Below are positions 15,719-29,800 of a stretch of 64,000 nucleotides of DNA, piece after piece. Under the pieces are notes generated by a model, which did not search any database, was not told where the DNA came from, and worked only from the letters and a program-made list of their open reading frames with translations. The DNA lies in NCBI GenBank assembly GCA_024305405.1, contig JAKNDB010000014.1, forward strand, positions 124,001 to 188,000, in the 5' to 3' direction. Source of the stretch: Dirofilaria immitis (Eukaryota; Nematoda; Chromadorea; Rhabditida; Onchocercidae). The position numbers and the translations under genes are program-made. Position 1 is the stretch's first letter. Each line of letters opens with the position of its first letter.

Positions 15719-18700
15719 GAATAACCTTGATTCGATGGAGGAGGGTACAAAGAAAAATGATTTTTACAGAAATCATTCATACTCCTCTTTCTCTTCTGCT
15801 CTCCCCATTTCTATCTTTCTGCAAACAACCATAATGTATCAAGTTGATTTATGAAACACCGAAAGAAATTTGCATGTTATTGCAAAATTATAGGATTAAA
15901 AATTGTTGACTAAAATAAAGCATTGATTGTTAAATTAGGAATGTTAGTCTTTGTCCTATACATTTTTTGAGGACAGAGGACTGTCCTCTGCTCTATCTCA
16001 TTTCCTAATATGAAAGTTAATCTCGATCAAGAAAGTGCTTACATATTTATTTATTTGCAACTTTTTTATATTATAGTGAAAAGTAGTAATTAATAAATTT
16101 TAGACCTTAAATAGAAAAATAGGAAATTGTTCAGAATTATTAAATATTTAATATTCGCTGCTTCCGATTATTGAAGTCAAAAGTGAGCATAAGGGAGCAC
16201 CCTTTAACATAGCAATGTTAATATGCTGCACTACAGAGAACCTCCTTATTCTACATGATATTTCGTTATCATATGATTGCAGCATAACAATGCGCACGCT
16301 CTGTCAATGCTTTGAATGCTTCGTAGGCCTAACATAGGAAGCAGGTAGTAATATACTATTCTCATCGATATTTCTGAGCGGTTAAATAGACGCCCCTATA
16401 TTGATTGTTATTCGTTCGTTTCTCTTCCAATTTTTGTCGTTTGAAGCAAATTTTTTTTTGTGTTTTGCGAAGAAAGAAATTGAAGAGATTGAAAGTTTAA
16501 TAGTATATCGATTTTGATTTGGGGACTAGTATTTGGTATAAAATAAAAACAAACTTTTCTATCCCTGTTTAACTTCCTTTTTTCGGTTAATGTTCAAAAC
16601 TTTTTAGCAGATGCTTAACATTTACAATGATAGTGCATTTAGGTTATTATATGCTGCTTGTTGCATCATATTTTCTTTTCGCTACTCTTTTTAATGCTTA
16701 GGGACAATAGTTTATGTAAATTTTCAAAGTTAAAAATGATATGTCTCGTTCCACTTTCTTCTTTATGTTGGTTTTTATTGGATAAGGAAGGTATTGCTTC
16801 GTTTGCGCTTAGAAAAAATTAGAAATAGAATGTTGAGATCTGCTTAAAGTAAGTTCTTAAATAGCATAGTTTGGATACTGAGCTAAGTAGTTTACGACTA
16901 CTCCCGTAATATTAATAATAGGATGCTTTCTTAGGCAAGAACTACTTTTTGAAATAAACTCAAATAAATTTAGTTCATTTCATCTAAATACAAACCGATC
17001 GCACATGTGTTTCTGCAACATAAGTTTCTTTCTTAATGGTTCAAATGCATATATCGTATGTGGATAATTAAATTTGAGTCAGTCATTAAATTTTACAGGG
17101 AAATATGGCAAAAGAAACATGCACTGCTATAATAGTCTCGAAGATATCGAACAATAACTCTGAGATACTCGAGAAAATGGATACAGTTATTATGTCGACT
17201 ATATCACCGTTACAAGTCATTGTTAGTTCTGGCAGTCAGCAGCCACAGTCCATTCCCAAAACAATTAATTTTATATCAGGGTATGTCTAGTTGATTTTTA
17301 GATGCCAGTCAATAATACATTTTAATTGGATTGAATTTCATTATCGTCAAACAAATTTATTGCTTTAGAATGTCATTTTGACTAATTTTTAAAAATTCCT
17401 AGTTGACAATAATCTTTATACTGCATCGATTAAAACTTAAACGGATCTTTCCTCATCTCAGAAATAGCATATTCCATTCTTCAAAAGTTATTCAGTAATT
17501 CATTAAAAAGAAATAATGTGTTTGTTCATTGCTTGATTTTTAGAATGTTTTCATGAAGTTTTTTAAAATTAATTGCTGGAAAAGTGCATTTTTTTGCAGG
17601 TTCGTCCTCTAATTGATATAATTTTGCACGTGATTGCATGAAATTTTTTCCAATAACATTCTTTGACTGGAATAAAAAAGCGTAAATCATCTTCGGGATA
17701 GGAAATGTTTTCTTTTTTTTTTGATCATTCGGGCTTTTCTTAATTTTTGATTTGTCCAGCGATTTCTTCACTGCGTTTAAAAAATAGATCTTAAAATTTC
17801 TTCAGATCTAATAGTCCAGTAGGTAGCATTGATTCGGGCATGTCGTCACTTAGTTCACTGAATAGTTCACCTGCCTCATCACCTGAATGCTCACCAGTTT
17901 CACTCAACAGTGCTCCATTCCAGTACGGTAAATATAATGTTCTTGTTGATTATAAGTGATTGTTTACAAGACTTAAATTCATAATTTCACTTCGAACATT
18001 CAAATCATGTCCTGAAACGGTTTTGTCTTCGTCTTATAATTATTATTTAAGCTCTTAATCTGCCATTCCAATTTGAAATTGCATAAAAAGCAAAAAATGA
18101 ACTAACATTAATTTTAACTTCGGTTATAGTAGTCGAACAGCAAGTGATACCACGCGGCCGTTCAACAAGCGAAAGCATAAATGCAACAGTTGGTCTCAAA
18201 AGCATTCTGAAAAAATCCTTTCCAATACACATCACTGCAGGACGTTTTTAAGGTTTCTTTTTCCCCTATTTTTGACACCAGTAATTTTCATCAATTTATA
18301 TTATTTGATAATAAACGCATATTTTTTTTTAAAGTTTTTATTTCTGCTAATATGTTTCAGATCATTTTCGGAATGTCAAGATAGAGAGGATGAAGAAGTG
18401 AAATTGATTATTGCAAGCATGAATAATGAAAACAGTGCAGGTTGTTTAATCTATTTTTGTTCTGCTCATATTTCTGGTAGGGATTGTTGTTTTTTCTTTA
18501 GATTTTATCAAATTTCCAGAAATGTAAGTTTCCAATTTCAGGATGTACCTTGCGAAAGAAGCGGGTATCATTCAGTGAACGTTTAGTGCAGGAGCGATCA
18601 TTCCGACCCAATTCATCTATTTTAAGTCAAAAGAAGAAAAATCAGCGAAAGCAAAAAAATAAAATGAAAAAGAAAGCTCTAGCAATAGAAGATAGTTCAA

Positions 18701-19242
18701 CGGATGATGAAGCACGACATCAATCAAATTCTGAAATGGTGAAATCGGCAAACTTTTTAGTTATTTTTCTAATTTTATGAACTATAGAATTCATTTTTCC
18801 ACTCGAGTTCTTTATTTATGCATTTCACTATCCTATTTCTGTAGATGGCTCCATGCTGAAAAGTTTTGCGTTTTTGAAATATAAATGTATTTTATAGTAG
18901 ACAATCATTCGCTTTGAAATATTGTTTCTAGATGCACTGCTCTGTTTGCAATGACAATGAGGATGATGAAACAGATCGTAAGTTATTTTTAGAATAAATT
19001 CAATTACATATACTTTGGAATATTTGTTTTTGATACTGCTAATCGATATATGTGTTCACCAGTAGGTAATTCAGGATTGCTAATTTTAATTGATAAATTA
19101 TCGACTTTTGTTTTCAGCGATTGAATGTGATTTAGCTGCATGTGTTTTGGAAGATCCCATGGTAATAGAACTGGACGGAAATGCTGATTATGGTGAATCT
19201 ACAAAAAATCATAAACACATCTTGCGAATCGTTTCCGATTAG
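14924..19242 (+). CDS. Protein with PP1-docking RVSF motif and SILKK element (about 358 aa)
   Basis: Eight exons: 14924-15124, 17099-17280, 17806-17927, 18130-18252, 18361-18440, 18542-18738, 18932-18977 and 19118-19242. The start (MADLQKHLQ) lies 3 bases after a TTTCCAG acceptor, consistent with trans-splicing. Order of features: a helical N-terminus; a Ser/Pro/Asn-rich segment at about residues 130-165; GLKSILKK at about 190-197; a basic KKRVSFSERL segment with RVSF at about 244-247; a Lys/Gln-rich basic stretch; an acidic, Cys-containing tail. RVxF is the canonical PP1-binding motif. Spacing to a following Leu and Glu resembles the Ki-67/Repo-Man docking segment, but overall homology is unproven. 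Exon 4 has a stop unless one T is added to the T5 run at 18245-18249; then all phases fit and the total is divisible by three. I do not recognise the family. Confidence 0.75.
15679..15715. repeat. (AG)n microsatellite inside an intron
   Basis: About 35 bases of AG dinucleotides in the first intron of the RVSF-protein gene. A 104-codon frame across it (RERERE) is an artefact of the repeat. Confidence 0.95.
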
Positions 19243-21489
19243 AAACATACGTTTGTTTTGCTGTCAATGAGACTGTCAGTACTAGAAATGAATTTTGGAT
19301 TCAAAGTTTGTTTTTTCTGAACCGAAAAAGAATGTTTGCTTCCATCTCATTTTAAATCATCAATTTTTACCATCGTGATTTTCATATTTTGATTTCCTTA
19401 GGTTTTTCATCATTAATTCATTAATCCGAATTCCATCATTAATTCAAATAAATCCACTCATTATATCATATTATCCATACTTACCTCTCTTTGGTTACTT
19501 AATATGGCAATAAATTTCGAATACAAGCTAGAATTTCGGCCATTACTGATTCGGCTTTCTTGAAAAAAATTTCGAGCGAATAAATTTTTATAAGGCTAAT
19601 ATGAAGTTACACTAATTATATTTTGTAACTAACTGATAAATTAATAGCTGAATAAAATTCTTAAGGTGTAATGCTATTAGAATAGGATAGAATAAATAAA
19701 CAATTATAAGTGACAAAATTTTTTCGAATTTCATTTATTCCCGTCTACTGTCATGCTCTATGTGCGGCATCACCAACCGTATTGGTTACGTCGCAGTCAG
19801 GCATTAAGAATTCTTTGACCATATGTATAAGATTAGGTTCTTTCTATATTACGGTATTGATATTTGTATATATTGAACTCTAGCAAATATATGTGTTACG
19901 ATGTTTTATTCTCTTCAGTGCATATTTTGTACCAGGAACTCTGAAATACGGTATCGAATTTGACTTGTTTGGTTCCACTGGGTATAGTCAAAGTTGTGTA
20001 ATTTTAACCATGTGAAATATACCTCAACGATATGAGTTCGAAAATAATGCGTTTTTATTATAAGTATTTGAACGAAATTTGCAGTCACATGATCTATATG
20101 ATCCCTCTTCTGATTTTTTAAAAATTCATTTTTGGAATTTGGTATAATAACTTATTTTATATTTACAAATGATTTTTTCAATTTTTGGAGATTTTCATAA
20201 TGAGTTTAAAATATAGTATTTAATGTTTGCATATCATTATTACAGGTATGTTTTCCAAATGATTTTGATGCTATCTCGTTTGGGATTCATACGACTTAAG
20301 TAACAGTTTACGTTTTTGATGCTACATCGAATCACCAGTTGTTTAGTAAGGTTGTTGATAGATTTTCCCGTTATTAATGAGCTCATTCCTCCTTTCATCT
20401 TCATTGCTCTACAAATATGATCCTTTTTTCCTCCTTTTTCATTTTTCGTCAATTCTGAAATATCGATTTCGTCAGTTCTGAATCTCAACCTATTCCTTCG
20501 TTTTTCTGCTCGATGTTCATACTTCTACTGTTTTTCTTCTCTCGATGTCAACTGCTTTTATCGTTTATCATATTTGTGAATCTCTGCTCGTTCTTCTACC
20601 TAGCGGCCGTTGGCATTAAGATCTGTTTATTTGGGAAGTATTTCGATTTTTTGTTATTCCCTTTTTCTGTTTCAAAATGATAAAAGAAATTAGACTTTTG
20701 ATGTGTTTATTTGTTTCTAATTCTATGTTATTTTTGAATGTTATTCTAATTTCTTCATTTTTTTACGAAGTTATCAAATAAAAAGTCTTAAAACTATTAA
20801 TTGTTTCTCTTTTTATAAAAATATCTGCTTATTTTCACCAAATTTAATTTGACTTTCTTTTCAATCAAAAATATGCATAATTTTTACATACTTTCGTACA
20901 TATATAGAACACAGCGAATTACGAAAGACTTTTGGAGAAAGAAATGAAGAATTTTTATGTGAAAATATTCGGAGCATTTGTCACTTAGGAATTAAAGATA
21001 ACTACTGAACGTAGACCAACGTTTTTAAATGCGTAATATATTTTGAAATTACACCTTTAGTATCATATTCTTTTTATGGCTCTCACGCAAAACGCATGAG
21101 AGTTGCAAGGGATATCTGCAAAGCATCAACTATCACTCATATTAAATATGAAATAACTAAAAATTTCGTTCACTTTTTTGAATATCTGTCGAAAATATCA
21201 TCAGTTGATATTTGTTTACATCGCACTTATCATATTGATAAAAATATTTCGAATCGTGATATATGGGGATCATAAACGAGATTCATTCCTATGAATCATC
21301 TCAGACAACTTCGGAGAAATTTAGGAGACCTTAAAATTATGCAGATTGTCATTAAGCAAATTTCATTCTGAAATATAAACATTAATGAAAATAGTTGAAT
21401 TCGAATCAGTGATGCAAATCGTTGTAGTGATAATGGCTATGAAGTAGTAGTGATAATATCAATTATCCAATTTCTGTAGCAATAAATCG
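19243..21489. other. Intergenic / 3' UTR region
   Basis: Begins with the 3' UTR of the RVSF-protein gene; AATAAA-like signals occur near 19.58 and 19.69 kb. Otherwise AT-rich with short chance frames only. Confidence 0.5.
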
Positions 21490-22197
21490 ATGCCACCATT
21501 ATGTTTTATTGAATTAAACATAACCTTGTCGATTATCTTCCTGTTAATTCCATCATTACATAAAGGCGTAGTACACACGCATAGTAAGTTATTTTTCTGC
21601 AAATTTAAATTGGTTAAAATGAGATTAAAATGATGGTAGTCTTAACTTCTTGCTTATATTTTCAAATCTCTAATTTTATGTTTAATGCATTTGAAGCTTC
21701 ATATAGAATTTGATCAGAAATATGACTTCGAAAAGACTTAAATCATCTAGATTCTAACAGTTAACTTTAGCTTCGATTAATTTTTAATGCCTCATAGAAT
21801 TTGAATTTGGATTTCATCTTTCAACTATAAAGTTAATTGGTATTAAAGCATATGCTCAGAAAAGATATATGGAATTTTGACGAATCAAACAACTACTACC
21901 TCCTCAAAGTGTAAGCAAATAGAATGATCCAATTTTGTGAAACAAGATAATTTAGCACCGTTATATCTAAATCTTCCACCTTCCACCTTCCACCATAAAC
22001 AAAATCATGCTTTTTACGTAATCAGAATGAATCCTATAAAAGTTTCTGAATGCGTACATATTGTTGAGGTGGTGCAGGTGATAACGCTTCACTATGTCGT
22101 TTCTCCATCAGTGGTGTATTTCGCATGGATTCTGATTGCTAAATTCTACTTTTTTTTAAATAATGAAAGACCTTATTTTGTCAAGATTGTTTTATAA
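21490..22197 (+). CDS. Tentative small secreted protein, two exons
   Basis: Exon 1 (21490-21583) starts 10 bases after a TTTCTGTAG acceptor and encodes a hydrophobic, signal-peptide-like N-terminus (NITLSIIFLLIPSL), then a GTAAGT donor in phase 1. A downstream ATAATTTAG acceptor opens exon 2 at 21956 in the matching phase, reading through a Pro/His-rich stretch (PPSTFHHKQNH) and ending at 22197 or splicing out at a CAG|GTGATA donor. A short TTCCACC repeat lies in exon 2. No family recognised. The phase match and signal peptide are the only support; it could be chance. Confidence 0.3.
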
Positions 22198-22498
22198 TTG
22201 CTATGTATTAATTTTAGCAAAAGTACATTTTGACTTTGTCGCATTTCTTTCTGTGTTTGGTCATAGAACTTTCATTACTGGCGATGTTATTAGGAAAACT
22301 TAAAAATATTTGTCAGAAATCTCAAATTTCCTTTCGTGAAAAGATTTTTGAAAGATATCAGTAAATTACAAATAAAATTGCAGAGCAAACGAAATATAAT
22401 TATTAAAATTTTGAAGAATTTACGAATGAATACCGTAAAAATGTTTTGACATATGGTATTTTTGGGAAATAAGCGAAGGTATTGCGACACAAAAGTAC

Positions 22499-23014
22499 CA
22501 GGAATTGTGCAAAATTTGCGCATATGAATTTTATCATCTTGCTCAGATGAATATAAAATCGTCGAACAACTTTTCACATCCTTCGAACATTCCATTTCCT
22601 AATAAAAATGCAAATCAGATGGCAAATTCATTCAATTCAAGACAGCAGAATTGGAAATTATTCAAATAGATAAAGCTTCATTTAATAATCAAATATGGCA
22701 TGAAGTTTTCATACAACTGTGTTATCCATAATACTGTTAAAATTAAACGTTTCTGTACAACAAATCCACGTCTAATTTTTTTCTTTTTTGATCAAATGTT
22801 CGATCTACCAAATAAATATGCCAAATATTTTCAAAAATAATTTTTTTGAGAAATGCTGTCATTTCAAAATTTTTACATTCTAATTTTCTGAACAGAGAGT
22901 AATAACCTGATCAATGCACGGTTTAGCATCATTATCATTAATTCCATTGTTGCACTGAAAACATTTGAAAGCCATTGTAGGTGTAAATATTACCAAATAG
23001 AAAACTATTTTCAT
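22499..23014 (-). CDS. Ly6/three-finger-like secreted cysteine-rich protein, 5' exons
   Basis: Two phase-compatible exons are visible: 23014-22907 and 22598-22499. The ATG lies one base after a consensus TTTTCAG acceptor, a typical trans-splice position. The product starts with a signal peptide (MKIVFYLVIFTPTMAF) followed at once by KCFQCNNG and PCIDQ. Exon 2 adds ECSKDVKSC and KFCTIPG. The C-x2-C right after the signal peptide and the later Cys spacing are typical of Ly6/uPAR/activin-receptor-type small domains, often GPI-anchored or secreted. The last exon, expected to carry the final Cys cluster, was not identified; exon 2 ends in a G|GTACTT donor. A Cys-bearing fragment near 21.06-21.11 kb has a usable acceptor but is not convincing. 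Confidence 0.5.
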
Positions 23015-26000
23015 CCTGAAAATTTGATATTTAAATAAATTGTTGACAGTGTTCAGATACGGCATATTAATTAGAAAGAAGAAATAACACTTGAAAAATA
23101 TCCAATCAGATTCAGGAACATTTCAGACGAGAATTTTTCAGGCCTAAAGGAATATAAATTGGCCGGATGTTTTGTAGAATATTTCGGAATTGAATAAATA
23201 AATCTATTAATAAGTAAAAAGTAAGGATTGCATTGATTGTATTAATAAAAATTTTAACATTGTTATATAAGATTGTATGGAAGCACTTATTATTTTTTAA
23301 ATTCTTGCTCTGCAAATCTTCCAGAATTTCTTTCGATAATGTCAAAGGTCACAGAATAAAAGTTTTCAATTCCTGAACATTTTGTGGTACCAAACAGGAA
23401 GTGTTTTTATGTTTTGCTCATGGGAAAATTTCTGCTTCCTTTACTCTTAACATTGCTGTTGCAAATAACATTTTAAATCACGATGAACTAGGAGAAATAA
23501 CGAGACAAACTTTTAGAACAATGATAAGCAATAATTTGCTAATAATTAGATATAAAAACTAATGAGTTTCGGAAAGGATGAGTAAAACTTCGATAGAATT
23601 AAAAGCTATTTTTATAATGCTAAAAATAGTGAATATCGAGACGCAAGAGATGTAAACTCGGATATTCTAAATAGGAAGAAAAAACAATAAGTAATATATT
23701 AAAGTCGACAATCTAAGATTTTGAGATTAATATCATTTAGGTTTTTTAAAAGTTGAAAAAAGAATAAGACAACATTCCACTTTGAAAATACAACGAATAA
23801 TAATTATTAGTAGTTGAAAACTTAAAAAGTCAAAATTTCAAAAATCTTCAATATGCGAAGATAATTAAAATTGTATTCAAATTTCACAATATTATGTAAC
23901 ATACGATGGTTTAGTTTAAAGTTTTCAAAACATATGTACAGCTACATTTCAACATTGCTCATTATGTGCTGTTTTCAACAGTCTAGAAAATATCTTGGCA
24001 AGATTTAGCAAATGGTCGAGACAGGAAATATCATTCAATCTTTGTCTGGAAAATAAAATTTATTTTAAATTGCAAAGTAAAAATTATTTCAAAAGACCAT
24101 ATTGAAGAAAGCAACAAAATTCATTCATCCATATTTGAGAAAAAGGAAATTTCATAGAATTAAAAATTTTTTCGCTGAAATATTATGCATATTTTTACGT
24201 GATTTTTACGTTATCATAAATGAAATTAAGAGCAACTTTCCTTCAATTCTAATGTAATTTTCTAAATTTTATTTCTTCTAACATTCGAAACATACACTGA
24301 TCATATTTAAAAATACAATATGATCGATCAAGAGTCTTCATTATAAACGCTATTAAGTTCCGATTTTTATAACTGAGAAATGAATTTCTCTATTAATTGG
24401 TTATTTAAACTCAAAGCAAATGAGACATAATATTCTATGAAATAAAAATGAGTGACACTAGAAAAGAAAACACGGCAAGATGCGATCTGACCTGAATAAT
24501 TGTTCCAATTTATTTTGATGAAATAATGAGAGCATCTTTCCCAAATTGCAATTGTTTTTAATTTGAAGAAATAAATTTTATTAATTCATGCAGTTTAATT
24601 AAATGCTTTATAGAATAAACATACTTTGTCCAAACAAATTTTAAAAAACAATTACTGATTTTGATTTTCAAACTTCTTAATCTTATATTATTATGCAGAA
24701 AAAAGAATTGATTAAATCGCAACGATGCTTTTTGTACACTGAAAATAATAAAATAAATATCTGTTTAATCATACTCATCAAAAAATTCTCGGGAGTTTTT
24801 AAAATTTTTTACGAAAAATTTCAAATTTAAATAATTCTAATATATAAATTTAAGCTTCTATGACAATCAGAAATTTAGAAATGATAGACAGTATAAAGTA
24901 AAGCGTACCCTTTATTTACAGAATCTCACTTTGTTGTTCATTACTGCACAGTGCATGAATGAACATCATTATTCATATTATCTAACCAGATATCAGCATT
25001 TGTTTCAGATTCAGTGATCAAAATTGTTGAGATTGCTATTAACATATCCAGAAAGATATCAATGCATTCTTCAAATAATGCCAAAATCGTAAGAGTAAAT
25101 TTCGATTCAATGATCAACAATTCAGAAGTGTAAATATATTCCTTAAAATCAAAATTTTATAACTATTTTATTTTTATTTTGTCACACACATATTCATTGC
25201 ATTTTGAATATAACAATTTAAAAAAAAATTTGAAGTTTTTATTGTTTTATTGCTTAGAATATTTCAGAATCCATCCGTTTAAAAGCGAAATTTAATGACA
25301 CATGAAATTTTATAACACCATTTTACACTACCGATAAATTTTCATTGTTGGTAACACGTTCGTATTAGCAATTTAAACCGGCATTTTTATTGTCGATAGA
25401 TAAATACGCTGCAAAATGCAATTTTTTTTTGTTTCAAGTGAAAATCATTAAGCGTTGCTGGGGTAGTAAGGTCATGTGCTCCAGAAACTTTGAATAGACA
25501 GAAGAGACCTATAGCAGTTTTGATTTTCAAATTCTTAAAAAAATCAGACCAATTAGATTAGTTAATAGGAACTTCATGTCTGATGATCACGGCAAAGTTT
25601 TGTATCCAATGCTATAATAAAATAAAGATCTCGAAATTTATAGAATTTGGAAAGAGCTTCAAAAACTCAAATGACAATCAAAACTTTTCGGATACTTTGG
25701 TACCTTTCAAAGCAAATAAAAATGATGCATGGAAATAAATTAATCAATTATACATCATTAACACTCAATTGCACAATCTTTCATTGCTCTAAGCAATGTA
25801 CAGAGGATTACTTAAGATAGATGACGCACTTTTAATAATGTAAAATTCAAGTATTTTTTTAATACGTTTGCAATTCGTATTTATTATGGTCGCGTTCATT
25901 AAATATTTCATGCTACTGAAGTATAAAATAACACAGTAGATTTTAAAATTTTTACGAAAAAGCCTCAGTTTCAAAGATTTCAGAAAATGAAATACGATTA

Positions 26001-26885
26001 AATTGCTTTAAATTCTCTAAAAAACTTTCTTTTTTTTCTATTTAGGGAGATATACAATATATATGCATTGCATCGTCTTTCGTTCGTCTTTGCAACTGAA
26101 AAATTTAGTCAAAAAATTAATTCACTATGCTCAACCGAAGCAAATGTATTTTAAATGTTCCTTACTAATCTTATTTTCTTATGACATAAAAAGTGATACA
26201 AATGACTTAATATCGAAAGAGTCGATAATTATGAGGAAACAATAATGATTTATCTAGAAAACATCGATAGTTTATATAGGGGACACTGATGGTTCGTTTC
26301 CTACCAACATATGTCGAAGATCCATTAAACAGAAGTTACCATAGCACTTCTTTTCAGAAATTTTTCAAAAGAAAATGATTAGCTTTCTTAAATATAGTAG
26401 AGAAAAAACGAAAAACTTCGTAAGCAATAATTCATAATTCAAATATAGTGAAGTATTCAGTGGATAAATCTTGCATATAATGCTCTGATAATTTATTTTT
26501 GAAATCTGCTCATGTCAGATTGATAAAACCTGCGAGAATTAAAAATTCTCTTTATGTAATTTTACCACAATTAAAATATAAATCATTGTCCCATTAAATA
26601 TCTTTTTCCATATAAATTATTTGCATTCAATGAAAGCTTATAATATTAGAACTTAATGAAACTTTTATAGAAATTTTATGGAAAATATTAAAGAAAACAA
26701 CACAAGGGGAATTTTAAGAGTCGTTAAAAAATGAAAATTTTTGGTTTCATATAAAATGGATTAATAATTTCTAGTGTCGTACATTGTATGATTGAATTGA
26801 ATTGAATTGAATTTCATTCGTATATCATTATCATAATGTTATTGTAATGAGCGGATAATAAAATAAACAATATAACCAATATTAT
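23015..26885. other. Intergenic
   Basis: AT-rich, between the Ly6-like gene and the 3' end of the GPCR gene. It contains only short chance frames and a small GAATT tandem stretch near 26.80 kb. Confidence 0.5.
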
Positions 26886-29800
26886 TCATAGGCTTTCACT
26901 ACTTTTATGACATGAATAACAGATTATATGCTTGATTGTACGACGAAAATTCTTATTTAAACATGTATAAATGATAGGATTGAAGCATGAATGTGCGTAG
27001 CCAAGCCATGATGACAGCATGAATAAGTTGACATGAAGGTGCTTGTTTACTTGAATACTGAAACCAGTACAAATTCCACGGTACACTGTTATGCAAAAAT
27101 ACGGAATCCAACAAATCAAAAATGCAACTGAAATAATGAAAAGTAATATTAAGTAGCAATAACTGAGTTGACTTTAATGGTTAGATAAGAGATATGAAAA
27201 ATTGGAGTCTGTTTCTGTTCTGTTCTATCACTGTTTCAGAAAAGAGCAATTAAAAGGAATGATAACAAGGTAATATATGTAAGTAAATAACAAAATCTTT
27301 ATCGCCTTTTTTCTTTATAATCATTTTATGACAATTGAAAACACGGAAACTCACTGAGTATAGCAGCAACAACACCTGTAGCTCGAGTTTCTCGCCTAAT
27401 TGCCAACGATTCTCGACGTTTTCGACGTATTGCTCGTGTAACCTGGAAAAATATTTTCATAAAAATACCCAATTTCCATCGAATTAATTAATTGTCTTAC
27501 TAAACTGATTGCTTGATCTTTTAACGCGATGCGTACAGGAGAATCCTCTAGATCCGGTTATGAATTTTGCAGTATTTTCTGTCCTAGAATTCTTCAAAAA
27601 GCTTTTCTTGATTAACCTGAATAGCAATTTTTCTCAATCTTCCTCGAGATATTGTTCTTCCCCGAGTTTGTTCAGAAATGGTATTAATAACCGAATCTTT
27701 AACGGTGGCTGACGTAAAATCATGCTTTTGCACGACAGTCCGCAATGTTGACCATGTAGTTACTGTCCTGGAATTGGAAAATTTAAAGTCGGAACGAGCT
27801 TTTTTGAAAAAAATTATCTCAACTTATTAAAAATATGACTAAGAATTTAAAAAAAAGCAAAATCGCTCTAACCTAGAATTCGGTGTTCCAGCCATACTAT
27901 CAATACCATCTTCTGTCATACTGGTGTCATAACTATTCATTGAGATCCTTCTGAAACTTCTGCTCTAAAATATCTACAGAGAACTCGCACTTTCAAAAGC
28001 TACTGAATCGCAGTTTCAAGATAATATTTCCTTACTTCCACGCGATTATAAGAAACTCTCGGTAGTTAATTGAGTCAGAATCTTCTTAATCTGTTCATCA
28101 GATAAATTCGAGCAAGAATAAAAAATGAAAAGACTTTAAACTAAAACTTTGAGGAAGCGTTATGTATTTATCCTAAATAATATTTATTTGTAGTTGATTT
28201 TGCAAAATCTAAAAACTTGTGTATCATTTAAAGCCTTCTGAATATCTCCTAGATCAAAGGATAAATAACAATACCTAGAAATATCGCCACTATCGCTTGT
28301 TGAAGTACAAGAGCTACGGCTTGAATTCGAGCGTGCCATTGAGGTAGGAGTCATGCAACAATCCCACTTGGCTACCTTCAACAGAAATTCATTCATTTAT
28401 TAAAAAAGTAAAAATTTTCAATTTTCGAGTAAAATGTTCAAATTTTCCATTAAATTTCATACGAATTATATTTCTTATTTCAGAACTAACTTTAAGAGAA
28501 ATAACGGTTGATGTTGTCGGTGTAGTGGCGGAAGGTAAATTAATCACAGTCTTTGGTAAAGTTAAGAACATTGAGGATTCCACTGCAGGTAATAATTTCT
28601 CAGAATCTTTTGCATTATCGAGAGTTTTCAAATCACTAAAACTACAAATGCTGTATTTTAGCAGAATTTATCCATGCATTTATTACTGAGGGCAGAATAT
28701 TTTGCAATCCTTCTATGACAATAAATGTTTAAGTCCACATAAATTATTGATCTGTTTTGTTTTTATGTCTGAAATCAAATCACCCACTTGAAGGACACAG
28801 TAGGTAACTTCACCGTATCTTTCCGACTGATTGCAGTATTTTTGGGAGGATTTTCGGGTAGAAAAGGGATCGTGCGGTGTAATAATATGCATTGATTATC
28901 TAGAAAGGCATCTTTATTTATTACTTTTACTTTTAATAATCTGCTTAATCGCATATTTATTCGTTAATTCATTCCATTAAATGCATTTTGGAGAATAATT
29001 TTGGATTCAATGTTTGACTTTTAGACAGGACTACAACATCATATAAAAATGTTACCTGAAATAAAAGAAATATTTAAATTCAAAACGAAATTTGATATTA
29101 GCTATATACGAAAAATTTCTAATTATTATAAAATAATGTCACTAATAATATTAAGCACATTACCAGTTGGTTGATAATTTGTAGTTTCTGCTGATAACTC
29201 CATACTTGGAGGATCCAATGTAATACCGATATGTTTTTTCGAAGTTACCGAGCAATCTTGTTTCAATGTTTCAGAAGATATAGCTGATGAAGAGTACCTA
29301 GATGGATAAAATTATGATACTCTTTTATAAAAAAACTCTTTTAGTTTAAAAAAGTATTATCTTTGTCGAAAAAAGAAAAGTAATTTTCAAAAAAAAAACC
29401 ACTTTTTAATTTCAAAAAAATGCTATTTTTGTCACCATTCCACTTACAAATATTATGTAGTTACAACCAACTTTACTATTTAACAAAATATGAAAAGTTT
29501 TTCTTTTTCAGAAAAAGAAAAAAAAATCGTGTCATTCATATTCACTTTCGTTTAGCAGCAATAAAGTGTAAATTTGATTGTTTTAATGATCGGTCAAATT
29601 TTTGCCTTAAAGTGCTATTACAAGTTCGATTGTTGTCACCACCAATACTGCTAATTTGGCTAAGTTCAATACTACGTTGACCAATAACCTTAAAATATGT
29701 ATTCATAATAATTTTTGTTCATTTAATGATACTAAAATAGAGGTATCTAAAGTGCCATAAAAACAATTATATCTTGACCAGAATTTTCCAGTTTCATCAT

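Noticed and set aside
15540..15854. 104-codon frame containing an Arg-Glu repeat
   Set aside because: The repeat is a translated AG microsatellite inside an intron; there is no conserved sequence around it.
16330..16360. let-7-like string (GGTAGTAATATA)
   Set aside because: It matches only part of the let-7 seed, departs afterwards, and I see no hairpin partner.
18130..18252. Alternative open frame through exon 4 of the RVSF-protein gene
   Set aside because: It joins the next exon in phase but not the previous one. The SILKK frame with one extra T joins both.
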